Assembly (NCBI GenBank): GCA_021604865.1
Contig: BQJU01000072.1
Location: 1 to 35,801, forward strand
Direction of reading: 5' to 3'
Length of the DNA: 35,801 nucleotides
Source: Saprospiraceae bacterium
GTDB taxonomy: Bacteria > Bacteroidota > Bacteroidia > Chitinophagales > Saprospiraceae
The translations under genes and the position numbers were made by a program. The notes beneath the pieces are model-generated. The model searched no databases. It saw only the letters and a program-made list of their open reading frames with translations, and had not been told where the DNA came from. How positions within the stretch are numbered: position 1 is the stretch's first letter; the number at the start of each line of letters is the position of its first letter. This document shows positions 16,628 to 24,529 of this stretch, one piece after another.

Positions 16628-17926
16628 ATGAAAATTTTAAACACCCTACTGTTCTTTTTATGCCTACCGCTATTTCTCAATGCACAATCTGCCACCGATG
16701 ATTGGACTTTTCACCACAATCCCGAAGATGGTTGGTTTGGCAATATATCGGAAGGGCCCAACGGCCATATTTTTGTCGGTGGAGGTTCACCGCAATCTCA
16801 TTTTCGTGAATATGATGGCAATAACTGGACCCTCTATAATCAGTCGAATACGGGTGCGCCCTTCGGTTTTTTTGGCCGGGATTTAATCACAGATTCAAAT
16901 GGTACGCTATGGCTCTCACCAGGTAATGCAAATGGTGTTACCAGTTGGGATGGCACGAACCTGACCAATTTCAACACCACCAATTCCGATATTATCTCCA
17001 ATTCTAATTTTGGCGTAGGCATTGATGAGAATAATACCTTGTGGACAACCTCTATGCAGTCTTTTGATGGGACCAACTGGGAAACCTATAGCCCCAACGG
17101 TTGTTATCACGGAGGCATGCGATTAGTTTTTGTAGATAGCGATAATGCCGTCTGGATTTATGGCGTTTTTGGTATTGGTATCGAAACCGGCATCCTTGAC
17201 CAACCTTGTATCTTTCGTATTGCCAATGGCGAAGTCACCGCCTTTCATATTGATAATGGCGACAATTTACCGGTCCTATCAGGGGGCTACCACCTGATAG
17301 GAGAACTTTCTGACGGTACACTTTTTGTAGCCGGTAAAACCTTGAATGGTATTGAACTCAAAACCTTCGATGGTGAAAATTGGCAGGATTTGGATACCTA
17401 TACCGGCCCGGAAGCAGGGAGCTCCTTTTGGGGATTATGGGTAGACGCCAACGGCAATATCCTGCTAGGTGGTCAAAAAGACGCCACAACTGCCCAAATT
17501 GTCAAATATTGTCAGGGAACCTGGACCTTTTACGACCTACCGGAAGCCGATGGGTTTCCTAAAGTCATTTATGATTTGATGGTAGACCGTCAGAGCCGCC
17601 TATGGATCAGCGGACAGACCGGGCTGGCATCCCTACCCTATACATCAACGACCTGCCTGACGACCACCGGACTGGACCCTGTGCAAAATGAAGCACACGC
17701 TTGTGCCTATCTCCGTTATGAAAATGGTTATCTGATGCCTTTGAATTGTGCACAATCAGAGCAGATTACCTCCTTTACTATCTATGATGCGCTGGGTAGA
17801 CAAATTGGGCATCATCGCTGGACAGGACAGTCGACTTCCATTGGTCAATTGCCCACAGGAATGTATGCAGTCCGATTGGAATTTAAGGACCACAAGGCCT
17901 TTAGCACACAGATAATCGTAAATTGA
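16628..17926 (+). CDS. Secreted beta-propeller (two-component-regulator-propeller-like) protein with T9SS type A domain
   Basis: A 432-aa secreted protein. The signal peptide ends at FLNAQS. Residues ~20-340 contain repeated blade-like units in which a Trp-rich strand is followed by an SxGxLW-type turn: DSNGTLWLS, DENNTLWTT, DSDNAVWIY, VDANGNILLGG, DRQSRLWIS. They alternate with WDGTN or FDGTNW strands. This is the pattern of the extracellular propellers of hybrid two-component sensors, but no kinase or membrane helix follows. Instead residues ~360-432 form a T9SS type A sorting domain (FTIYDALGRQIG ... LPTGMYAVRLEF). It is likely a secreted or cell-surface protein; ligand unknown. The ATG at 16628 gives an ordinary signal peptide. 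Confidence 0.8.
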   Translation: MKILNTLLFFLCLPLFLNAQSATDDWTFHHNPEDGWFGNISEGPNGHIFVGGGSPQSHFREYDGNNWTLYNQSNTGAPFGFFGRDLITDSNGTLWLSPGNANGVTSWDGTNLTNFNTTNSDIISNSNFGVGIDENNTLWTTSMQSFDGTNWETYSPNGCYHGGMRLVFVDSDNAVWIYGVFGIGIETGILDQPCIFRIANGEVTAFHIDNGDNLPVLSGGYHLIGELSDGTLFVAGKTLNGIELKTFDGENWQDLDTYTGPEAGSSFWGLWVDANGNILLGGQKDATTAQIVKYCQGTWTFYDLPEADGFPKVIYDLMVDRQSRLWISGQTGLASLPYTSTTCLTTTGLDPVQNEAHACAYLRYENGYLMPLNCAQSEQITSFTIYDALGRQIGHHRWTGQSTSIGQLPTGMYAVRLEFKDHKAFSTQIIVN

Positions 17927-18018
17927 CAGATAACACGTTGGCCTATACTTTTGGGTCAAGACAATTAACTTATAATCAGATTTTTAGATTTTTTTTTTCA
18001 TTTCTTGAGCATCGAGAT

Positions 18019-18231
18019 GGTGAGATATTGTGATGTAGTGATGGGTGGGTGGGGGCAAACATTTCTTCCTTTGGGCGACAAAGCTCTGCGAAGGCTGTGT
18101 AGTTGATGACCAGTCCTTCCAAGGCAATAATTGGGAGCATCCAGCAAAATGTGTCCTACTCAGAATTTTCAACAAATTACTTCGCGTCCCCCGTGTCTGC
18201 GGTGAAAAAAAAACACTTTCTTGCACACTCC
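18019..18231. repeat. Composite R2 repeat in a convergent gap
   Basis: Two segments abut. The first, 18019-18120, matches 11272-11360 on the opposite strand. The second, 18133-18231, matches 13454-13566 in the same orientation. The whole gap between the propeller gene (ends 17926) and ligA (ends 18239) is thus mostly repeat. The minus-strand T-run near 18207-18215 could help terminate plus-strand or minus-strand transcripts, but no strong hairpin precedes it. Confidence 0.5.
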
Positions 18232-18238
18232 CCAATAA

Positions 18239-20380
18239 TTACCCCAGCAAGGCCAAAAACTCCTCTTCCGTCAATACTTGCACCGTTCCCAATGCCTGTG
18301 CTTTTTTCAATTTCGAGCCAGCCTTTTCGCCAACGACTAAGATATTCAACTTCGAACTCACAGCACTAATGTTACGTGCTCCGGCGGCTTCCGCTTTTTC
18401 CTGAGCTTCTTTGCGCCCCATCAATTGCAGAGAGCCGGTAAATAGGATGGTTTTACCTGCCAGCGGAGCATCAGCAGAGACCTCTCTGGGGCGGTCTTCA
18501 TCCGTTTGTTGTAGGTTGACCCCCAGGCTTTCCAGCTCTTCGAGCAAAGCAATATTGTGAGGCTCCGCAAAGAAATGCATTACATTTTCCGCTACTTTCG
18601 GACCCACATCTTTGATATGGGTGTAGTCTTCGGTGGTCCAATCTTTTAAGTCAAGCACATGTTTTATTTCCGCAGATAGCAACTTGGATACCTTTTTTCC
18701 AAGATGGTGAATAGCCAAACTGTGCAGTAGGCGATGGATCGGTTGCTTTTTGGCATTTTCAATCGCAGCTTTCAAATTGGTTGCTGATTTGGCACCAAAA
18801 CCTTCCAGTTCTGCAATTTTATCATAATCCAACCGGTATACATCCGCGATGGTACGAACCCAACCTTCCTCATAAAAGCGCTCCACAATCGATTTGCCCA
18901 TACCATCAATATCCATAGCCGGTTTGGACACATGAAAGATGATACGCTGTAAATACTGTGCACCACACACACAATTTGGACAGCGCCAAGCCGCCTCTCC
19001 TTCCTCTCGCACCAGCTCGACCGGCTCGTGTGGTAGATTGATCGGGCAATATTTTGGAAATTCAATCGGCACTTCAGAACCATCACGCAATTCATCCATC
19101 GCTTTCACAATGTAGGGGATCACATCACCGGCGCGTTCTACCAACACAGTATCCCCCAGGCGCAAGTCCTTTTCACTAATAAAATCCGCATTGTGCAGCG
19201 ATATAGATGAAATAGTCACCCCAGCCAAAGGCACCGGTTCTACTTTAGCTACCGGGGTAATGGAGCCAATTTTACCAACCTGGTATTCTACATTGAGCAG
19301 CTTCGTTGTCGCTTGTTTGGCCGCAAATTTAAAGGCAATTGCCCAGCGCGGATGGTGGCTGGTAAAGCCCGATCTTTCCTGCAATTCACGGCTGTTTACT
19401 TTCACCACCATACCGTCGATCTCGTAGGCATAGGATTCCCGCTTTTCTTGCCATTGCAGACAAAAGTCGATGACTTCCCGAATATTTTTACACACTTTAC
19501 GAGATTCCTGATCTTTGGGAACCATAAACCCGAGGTTGGCCAGCAGATCCAGGCTTTCATAGTGGGTGGCAAACTGATCCAATACGTTTTCTCCTTCAGC
19601 GGATACGCCATAACCCAAGGTATAAATAAAAGCTTCCAACCCCCGGTTAGCAACTTCCTTGGGGTCCTTCATTCTCAGCCCTCCGGTGGCTGTATTGCGG
19701 GCATTGGCAAAGAGCGTTAACCCTTCCTTGCCGCGTTCTTTATTCATTTTCTCAAACCGATCTTTCCGGATCAGCACTTCGCCACGTAATTCGACTTTAT
19801 GGATATCTTTTTTTGAAAACGCGGCCCGCAAAGGAATCGATCGGATGACCCGGGCATTATTGGTAATCTCCTCACCGAGGCGACCATTGCCCCGTGTAGC
19901 AGCGCGTACCAATAGGTCATTTTCATAGATAAGCGCGATGCTGCCCCCATCAAATTTCGGTTCTACAGCGTATTCAATTTCCTTATCTTCCGGCAGATTG
20001 AGCAGGCGTTTGATTTGTTCGTCAAATTCATTGAGGTCATCCGCATTATAGCTATTAGCCAGCGACAACATGGGAGTCAGATGTTCTACTGAAGGAGCAT
20101 CAGAAGTCAAGTCTGCACTGACCCGTTGGGTGGGTGAATCAGGGGTGACCATTTCCGGATGTTCGGCTTCGATAGCCTCCAGCTGTTTGAATAATTGATC
20201 GTATTCAAAGTCACTGATCACCGGGTCGTTCATGATGTAGTAGCGGTACTCATGATAGATAAGGAGTCGCTGCAAATCTGCCAGCCGAAGATCTGCTGAT
20301 TGTTGTCGGATGGCACTTTCCGCATCCAGGTATTGTTTTGATAATTCGTAATTCGCCTTTTGTTCGGATGCACTATACAT
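18239..20380 (-). CDS. ligA: NAD-dependent DNA ligase
   Basis: Seals nicks during replication and repair using NAD+. All parts are present in order. An N-terminal Ia-like helical region contains HEYRYYIMNDPVISDFEYD. The adenylation domain has the nucleotidyl-lysine motif EPKFDGG (Lys142). OB fold, zinc finger, helix-hairpin-helix repeats (AELEGFGAKSATNLKAA, IKDVGPKVAENVMHFF) and a C-terminal BRCT domain (APLAGKTILFTGSL) follow. At 713 aa it is somewhat longer than the usual ~670, mainly through about 30 extra N-terminal residues. ATG 20380 is chosen over TTG 20404 because a good -7 box (20402-20409) overlaps the earlier start. The zinc finger is unusual: the first knuckle reads CPIN instead of CPxC, while the second is CPNCVCGAQ, so one expected ligand Cys is absent and another Cys lies close by. 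Confidence 0.96.
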   Translation of the reverse strand: MYSASEQKANYELSKQYLDAESAIRQQSADLRLADLQRLLIYHEYRYYIMNDPVISDFEYDQLFKQLEAIEAEHPEMVTPDSPTQRVSADLTSDAPSVEHLTPMLSLANSYNADDLNEFDEQIKRLLNLPEDKEIEYAVEPKFDGGSIALIYENDLLVRAATRGNGRLGEEITNNARVIRSIPLRAAFSKKDIHKVELRGEVLIRKDRFEKMNKERGKEGLTLFANARNTATGGLRMKDPKEVANRGLEAFIYTLGYGVSAEGENVLDQFATHYESLDLLANLGFMVPKDQESRKVCKNIREVIDFCLQWQEKRESYAYEIDGMVVKVNSRELQERSGFTSHHPRWAIAFKFAAKQATTKLLNVEYQVGKIGSITPVAKVEPVPLAGVTISSISLHNADFISEKDLRLGDTVLVERAGDVIPYIVKAMDELRDGSEVPIEFPKYCPINLPHEPVELVREEGEAAWRCPNCVCGAQYLQRIIFHVSKPAMDIDGMGKSIVERFYEEGWVRTIADVYRLDYDKIAELEGFGAKSATNLKAAIENAKKQPIHRLLHSLAIHHLGKKVSKLLSAEIKHVLDLKDWTTEDYTHIKDVGPKVAENVMHFFAEPHNIALLEELESLGVNLQQTDEDRPREVSADAPLAGKTILFTGSLQLMGRKEAQEKAEAAGARNISAVSSKLNILVVGEKAGSKLKKAQALGTVQVLTEEEFLALLG

Positions 20381-20401
20381 TTCAGAGCGGTTTGTGAATG
20401 A

Positions 20402-20409
20402 CAAATGTA
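20402..20409 (-). promoter_or_regulatory. Candidate -7 box for ligA
   Basis: On the minus strand this reads TACATTTG, an exact match to TAnnTTTG, 21 bases before the ATG at 20380. No clear -33 TTG is seen. The position supports the ATG start over the upstream TTG. Confidence 0.45.
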
Positions 20410-20576
20410 CAATATCTCCCCGATTTGCAGACCGAGGGAAGTGTAAATATTAATAAGTTGTTAATGCCTGATTTTCCTAGTGGTTTACCTGATTCATCTT
20501 TTAAATTTACAAATGCGCCCATTGTCCCGAGACTAAAAACACGGTGGTAATGACAGCTATTAAAACATCCCAATCC

Positions 20577-21674
20577 ATGAAAAGACACCTTTTTTGTTGC
20601 TTTTTATGCTTCTTGACATCCTGCTACCGAACTGAAACGCCCGCTACAACCATCACGCCTACTATTGAAGGCACCTGGTTGGGGGGAGCTTATGAATTGG
20701 ATCGTGATGTGTATGTGCCCTTTCCCAAAATTTTACACTTTTCGGCTGACGGAACCTATTCGGAAAGGTGGATAGATAAAGAAAAAGCAGATACCTTCCA
20801 ATGGGCATTTCAAAAAGATAGCCTGCATATTGACACCTTCCATTTTCCAATGGATGAAATTAAAATTGGAGCAGAACAATTGAATTGGGGAAGACGCTAT
20901 ACCCGAAGCTATCAACGTATCCAACCACGACAGCTCGATGGATTGGATACAACAAAAATTGATCTTCTTTTGCAGAAGACAGACTGGGAAAACAAAACGG
21001 AAAAACTCCGGTTTCAAGCCGATGGAGGACTACGTGTAATGAACAAAACCCAGGAAGGATATGCCACTTATTGTTACAAAGTAGAAAGCTTTGAATCCTA
21101 TTTCCTCTTGGTGAAATACGGCAATCAAACCGATTGTCATGCTCCCTGTCAATTTTTGGAACAAATTATCAGCATCGACCGCAAAACATTGAAAGTACTT
21201 CGTTGGGAGAAAGACCGTTTTCAGGAAGTCAGTTATAAAGCCTCCGCCAATAAAAAATCAGACTTTTCAATGCCCGTTGAATTTCAGCGCTGTGATCAAT
21301 ACAAGCTCCTGAATAATCCGCAAAATAGGTATTATAATAAAGGGCCCCGTTATCCCGGAGGGCTATATTCCATCAATAATCTATTTAAAGATAAATACAA
21401 ACCACTCCGGAATGCCCGCAGGCAAACCGGGCTCATCCGCATTCGTTTTGTGGTCAATTGCGCTGGAGAGGCTGGGTTATTCGAAACCCTTGAATTAGAC
21501 AACAATTATCAGGAGAAAAAATTTGATCAACGTATATCCGATCAAATCTTAGAGATCAGCAAAACACTGCAATCCTGGATACCAGCAACAAATCGCGAAG
21601 GAAAAAATATTGACCATTTCAAATACCTGACTTTCAAAATAAAAGATGGAAAGATTATTGAAATATTTTTTTAG
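20577..21674 (+). CDS. Lipoprotein with a C-terminal TonB-like region, unknown function
   Basis: A 365-aa lipoprotein beginning MKRHLFCCFLCFLTSC, with lipidated Cys16. ATG 20577 is chosen because an upstream GTG at 20544 only adds a polar leader before the signal peptide. Residues ~30-110 look like a lipocalin-like 'how much does it deviate' fold (IEGTWLGGAYEL, ILHFSADGTYSERW). The last ~90 residues (GLIRIRFVVNCAGEAGLF ... LTFKIKDGKII) resemble the TonB C-terminal-like domain found in many Bacteroidota lipoproteins without a TonB anchor. The function is unknown. It overlaps the following TPR lipoprotein gene by 29 bases, suggesting coupled translation and a joint role. Confidence 0.62.
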   Translation: MKRHLFCCFLCFLTSCYRTETPATTITPTIEGTWLGGAYELDRDVYVPFPKILHFSADGTYSERWIDKEKADTFQWAFQKDSLHIDTFHFPMDEIKIGAEQLNWGRRYTRSYQRIQPRQLDGLDTTKIDLLLQKTDWENKTEKLRFQADGGLRVMNKTQEGYATYCYKVESFESYFLLVKYGNQTDCHAPCQFLEQIISIDRKTLKVLRWEKDRFQEVSYKASANKKSDFSMPVEFQRCDQYKLLNNPQNRYYNKGPRYPGGLYSINNLFKDKYKPLRNARRQTGLIRIRFVVNCAGEAGLFETLELDNNYQEKKFDQRISDQILEISKTLQSWIPATNREGKNIDHFKYLTFKIKDGKIIEIFF

Positions 21675-22476
21675 CCTATTGTTCATCACCCTATTCTCCT
21701 GCAACCAGGCGCCTCAATTGGACTACAGCCAGCTCAGTCCTGTAGAACGACAGCAGATGACTATCCGGGTAGATAGCATGCTGGAATTCTATACCCAGGG
21801 AAGCACCATTCGGCAAAATATGTTGGATACCCTGATTGCCCTCAATCCAAATGTAGAATCTTATTACCGGCAAAAATCGATTGCCCATAGTCATATTGGT
21901 GATTTCCATTTAGCTTTCCCTTTAATGGAAAAAGCAGCAGCACTGCAACCTGAAAGTGCACTATTCTATTATTGCTGGCTACTCACCTACGAGTATCGAG
22001 ATTACAACCGAGCTTTGGTGCGCCTGGAACAATACGATCAGCTCACTCCTGATCAGACCGATGTGGTTTGGGGGCGTAACATCCATTTCCTGAAAGGCTT
22101 GGTACGCAAACAATTGGGTCACCAACAGATGGCTGTGCAGGAGTTTACCACCTGTATCGCAGAAGACGGCAAAAATGTGTACACCTACGCCTATGTCTAC
22201 CGGGGCATTTGTTATGCTGAACTCAAAGCGTACGATAAAGCACTCGCAGATTTTGATACGGCTATCGAGGATTATGCCAAATGTACCATGGCCTATTATT
22301 ATAAAGCTATGACCTTGCTCAAAATGCATCGCCAGGAAGAAGCCATTATCTTATTACATCAAGCCGAAGAACTGCTTAAACAAGGCTATAAAGAAACAAA
22401 CTCCAATAGTGAAGTTTTTGATGAAGTGCATCTGGAAATGGTGGAAGACTGGTTGGTGAAACTGGAGAACGGCTGA
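21646..22476 (+). CDS. TPR-containing lipoprotein
   Basis: A 276-aa lipoprotein (signal peptide to FITLFSC, Cys19). It contains several tetratricopeptide-like helical pairs. The clearest lie around residues 180-245, with YRGICYAELKAYDKALADF and YYKAMTLLKMHRQEEAI, and weaker ones around 65-130 (HSHIGDFHLAFPLMEKAAAL). TPRs mediate protein contacts, so it is likely a periplasm-facing adaptor. The start codon lies inside the end of the upstream lipoprotein gene in another frame (29-base overlap), so the two probably form a unit. No enzyme domain is present. Confidence 0.78.
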   Translation: MERLLKYFFSLLFITLFSCNQAPQLDYSQLSPVERQQMTIRVDSMLEFYTQGSTIRQNMLDTLIALNPNVESYYRQKSIAHSHIGDFHLAFPLMEKAAALQPESALFYYCWLLTYEYRDYNRALVRLEQYDQLTPDQTDVVWGRNIHFLKGLVRKQLGHQQMAVQEFTTCIAEDGKNVYTYAYVYRGICYAELKAYDKALADFDTAIEDYAKCTMAYYYKAMTLLKMHRQEEAIILLHQAEELLKQGYKETNSNSEVFDEVHLEMVEDWLVKLENG

Positions 22477-22586
22477 CAGCAAATAGCTGATAACATTCCT
22501 TTTGTAAAAAAAGAGCGCGTCAAAACGCACACCTCCATGCAATTGCCCAATGTTCATCACTAATTGCAAATGGGATCAAAAACCGC

Positions 22587-22617
22587 TTTGTATTGGTGTG
22601 ATAATTCCTTAATTTTG
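22587..22617 (+). promoter_or_regulatory. Bacteroidota-type promoter for the small membrane protein
   Basis: TTTG (22587-22590), then 19 bases, then TAATTTTG (22610-22617): an almost ideal Bacteroidota housekeeping promoter. The gene's ATG is 16 bases downstream, giving a short leader. This is the clearest promoter in the window. Confidence 0.68.
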
Positions 22618-22633
22618 AAAAAAAACAACCATT

Positions 22634-22969
22634 ATGGAAGATCAGCCTCCTAAAACAAACGATCCTAAAATTGTAGCCATCATTACCTACCTAACACTGG
22701 TGGGTTTAGTCATTGCTTTTGTACTCAACAATCCCAAAAATTCCTTTGTCTCTTTTCACATGCGGCAGTCTTTGGGTATTTATTTGTTATTTATTGTTTC
22801 CAGTATTGTTATGATAGTACCCGTTTTCGGCTGGATAGCCGGCATAGTCGGATATCTGGTGGGTTTTGTATTTTGGCTAATTGGCCTGCTGGGTGCTATA
22901 CAGGAAGAAGAAAAATTGATTCCTACAGATCTTGGTCCTCGCTTCCAGGAATGGTTTCAGGGGATTTGA
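22634..22969 (+). CDS. Small membrane protein, DUF4870-like
   Basis: A 111-aa protein with a short polar N-terminus (MEDQPPKTNDPK) and three hydrophobic segments: IVAIITYLTLVGLVIAFVL, LGIYLLFIVSSIVMIVPVF, and a GIVGYLVGFVFWLIGLLGA helix. A conserved-looking SFHMRQSLGIY motif lies between the first two. This layout matches the DUF4870/Tic20-like family of inner-membrane proteins, whose role is unknown. It has its own strong promoter and is probably monocistronic. Confidence 0.72.
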   Translation: MEDQPPKTNDPKIVAIITYLTLVGLVIAFVLNNPKNSFVSFHMRQSLGIYLLFIVSSIVMIVPVFGWIAGIVGYLVGFVFWLIGLLGAIQEEEKLIPTDLGPRFQEWFQGI

Positions 22970-23067
22970 TTTAGTGCTTGTTCTTAAAAGAATATCGTAA
23001 TTATTGTAATAGATGAGTCAATTCTCCTATCTTAGCCAACATTATTCTTTCATTAAAAACCATCACT

Positions 23068-23409
23068 ATGAGTAAGTTTGATGAGGCGCTTAGCACCTAT
23101 CAAAGCGAAATGAAGGCTAAATTGGGTATAACTGCCGATGCTGACCTGCTGAAGGCGATTACCAAAGGCCTTGGACCATCTATTTACCGTGCAGATGCCT
23201 CCAAAGTATCTTGCTCCGACAAGGACGAGCTGGATCGAGTGAAAACCAACTTCCTGATTAAAAAACTGGCCTTAAAAGACAGTCCTGCACTAGATGCAGC
23301 CATTAAGGAAGTTTGTGATCAGTTGGGCTCCTCAAATCGCAACAAGTACCGTGCGATTTTTTACTACCTTTTGGTGAAAAAATTCAAGAAGGAGTCTGTT
23401 TACAAGTAA
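23068..23409 (+). CDS. DUF2853 family protein
   Basis: A 113-aa soluble helical protein with no signal peptide. The sequence follows the DUF2853 pattern: KFDEALSTYQSEMKAKLGI at the start, LLKAITKGLGPSIYRADASKVSCSD in the middle, and YRAIFYYLLVKKFKKES at the end. Structures of family members exist, but no function is established. It is followed after 29 bases by a good terminator, so it is the last gene of its transcript. Confidence 0.85.
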   Translation: MSKFDEALSTYQSEMKAKLGITADADLLKAITKGLGPSIYRADASKVSCSDKDELDRVKTNFLIKKLALKDSPALDAAIKEVCDQLGSSNRNKYRAIFYYLLVKKFKKESVYK

Positions 23410-23438
23410 TGATTTGACACATTTTAGTAGCAACATAA

Positions 23439-23469
23439 CAAAAGGCCTGGATAACTTCCGGGCCTTTTG
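23439..23469 (+). terminator. Rho-independent-type terminator after the DUF2853 gene
   Basis: CAAAAGGCC (23439-23447) and GGCCTTTTG (23461-23469) form a perfect 9-bp stem with a 13-base loop. The T-run is in the 3' arm. It starts 29 bases after the stop at 23409, the typical position. The A-rich 5' arm would also allow termination in the other direction. Confidence 0.72.
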
Positions 23470-23588
23470 CATTATAGAGATGTTTGAGAGTATGTTTGGA
23501 GTTCATAATTTTTAAGGACCTAATGGGAACTATTTTGTTCAACACCGCCTTTATCTATTCGCAAATTCTATTACAAAAGAAATGACCA

Positions 23589-24386
23589 ATGGACGAACAA
23601 ACCTACTTCGATGCCAACCGCCTGAGCTGGGATCAGCGGACCAAAGTGCACAAAGATTCCGATTTTTATGATCTGGTTTCCTTCCTTTCCGGCAAATCAT
23701 CTTTAATGTCGGTTGAAACCGAGGCACTTGGTGATGTGGCGGGTAAAAGCCTTTTACATTTACAGTGCCATTTTGGGCAGGATACGCTTTCCTGGGCACG
23801 CAAAGGAGCCAAAGTGACAGGGGTTGACTTTTCTGGCGAAGCGATCCGCCTGGCCCGTGAACTCAATGAACAACTCAAGCTGGATGCTCGTTTTGTGGAG
23901 TGTAATATATACGATCTTCCTCAGCATCTGGAGGGGCAATTTGATATCGTTTTTACAACGTATGGTGTGATCGGCTGGCTGCCCGACCTGGAACGCTGGG
24001 CAAAGATTATTCGTCATTTTCTCAAACCTGGCGGCACCTTCCTATTGGTCGAATTCCATCCGATCGTCTGGATGTTTGATGACGATTTTACAAAAATCAA
24101 ATACCCCTACCACAATGCCGGGGTAATTGCCGAAGAAAATACCGGCACCTACGCCGACCGCGAAGCACCTATAAAAAGAGTGGAATACGGATGGAACCAC
24201 AGCCTGAGTGAAGTTATTGGGGCACTGCTGAAGGAAGGCCTACAGGTGGAGCAATTTGAAGAATTTAATTATTCCCCTTACGATTGTTTTAACCAAACCG
24301 TCGAAGTAGCACCCGGCCGCTGGCAGATAAAAGGGCTGGAAGGAACCATCCCGATGATGTATTCGGTGAAGGCTATTGCCGACTGA
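23589..24386 (+). CDS. Class I SAM-dependent methyltransferase
   Basis: A 265-aa cytosolic enzyme. Motif I is LLHLQCHFGQDTLSWARKG (a variant in which the usual DxGxGxG is HLQCHFGQD), followed by VTGVDFSGEAI with the acidic residue that binds SAM ribose. Motif III/post-I elements are FDIVFTTYGVIGWL and FLKPGGTFLLVEFHP. This HLQCHFGQDTLSWA variety is a widespread group of small-molecule methyltransferases with no firmly assigned substrate. It is followed by a long hairpin and an ABC exporter gene, with another methyltransferase after that. Confidence 0.85.
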   Translation: MDEQTYFDANRLSWDQRTKVHKDSDFYDLVSFLSGKSSLMSVETEALGDVAGKSLLHLQCHFGQDTLSWARKGAKVTGVDFSGEAIRLARELNEQLKLDARFVECNIYDLPQHLEGQFDIVFTTYGVIGWLPDLERWAKIIRHFLKPGGTFLLVEFHPIVWMFDDDFTKIKYPYHNAGVIAEENTGTYADREAPIKRVEYGWNHSLSEVIGALLKEGLQVEQFEEFNYSPYDCFNQTVEVAPGRWQIKGLEGTIPMMYSVKAIAD

Positions 24387-24427
24387 CGACTTTGGCTGGA
24401 GAGAGACAGTTGTTACTTGTTGGTCAC

Positions 24428-24472
24428 CCTGTGAATGGTCGGACGAAGAAAATTTGTCCGACCATTTACAGG
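24428..24472. terminator. 17-bp hairpin between the methyltransferase and ABC exporter genes
   Basis: CCTGTGAATGGTCGGAC (24428-24444) pairs with GTCCGACCATTTACAGG (24456-24472). There is a single G-T wobble and an 11-base loop. The stem is unusually long and close to perfect. There is no T-run after it, so it may be an attenuator, an mRNA-stabilising structure or a small palindromic repeat instead of a classic terminator. Confidence 0.45.
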
Positions 24473-24529
24473 AACTATTTCACTTCGCTTCAAGTTATTC
24501 TACTTTCATCCGACCTAACCATTTTCGCT

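Noticed and set aside
22972-22986. TTTAGTGCTTGTT, resembling the left end of R1
   Set aside because: Only about 13 bases match and no right end follows before the next gene; listed as possible debris only.
23484-23500. GAGTATGTTTGGAG, resembling an R1 end
   Set aside because: A lone partial match without partner end or direct repeats.
24392-24529. N-terminal extension of the ABC exporter
   Set aside because: It runs through the 17-bp hairpin and adds 46 residues unlike exporter N-termini; ATG 24530 fits better.
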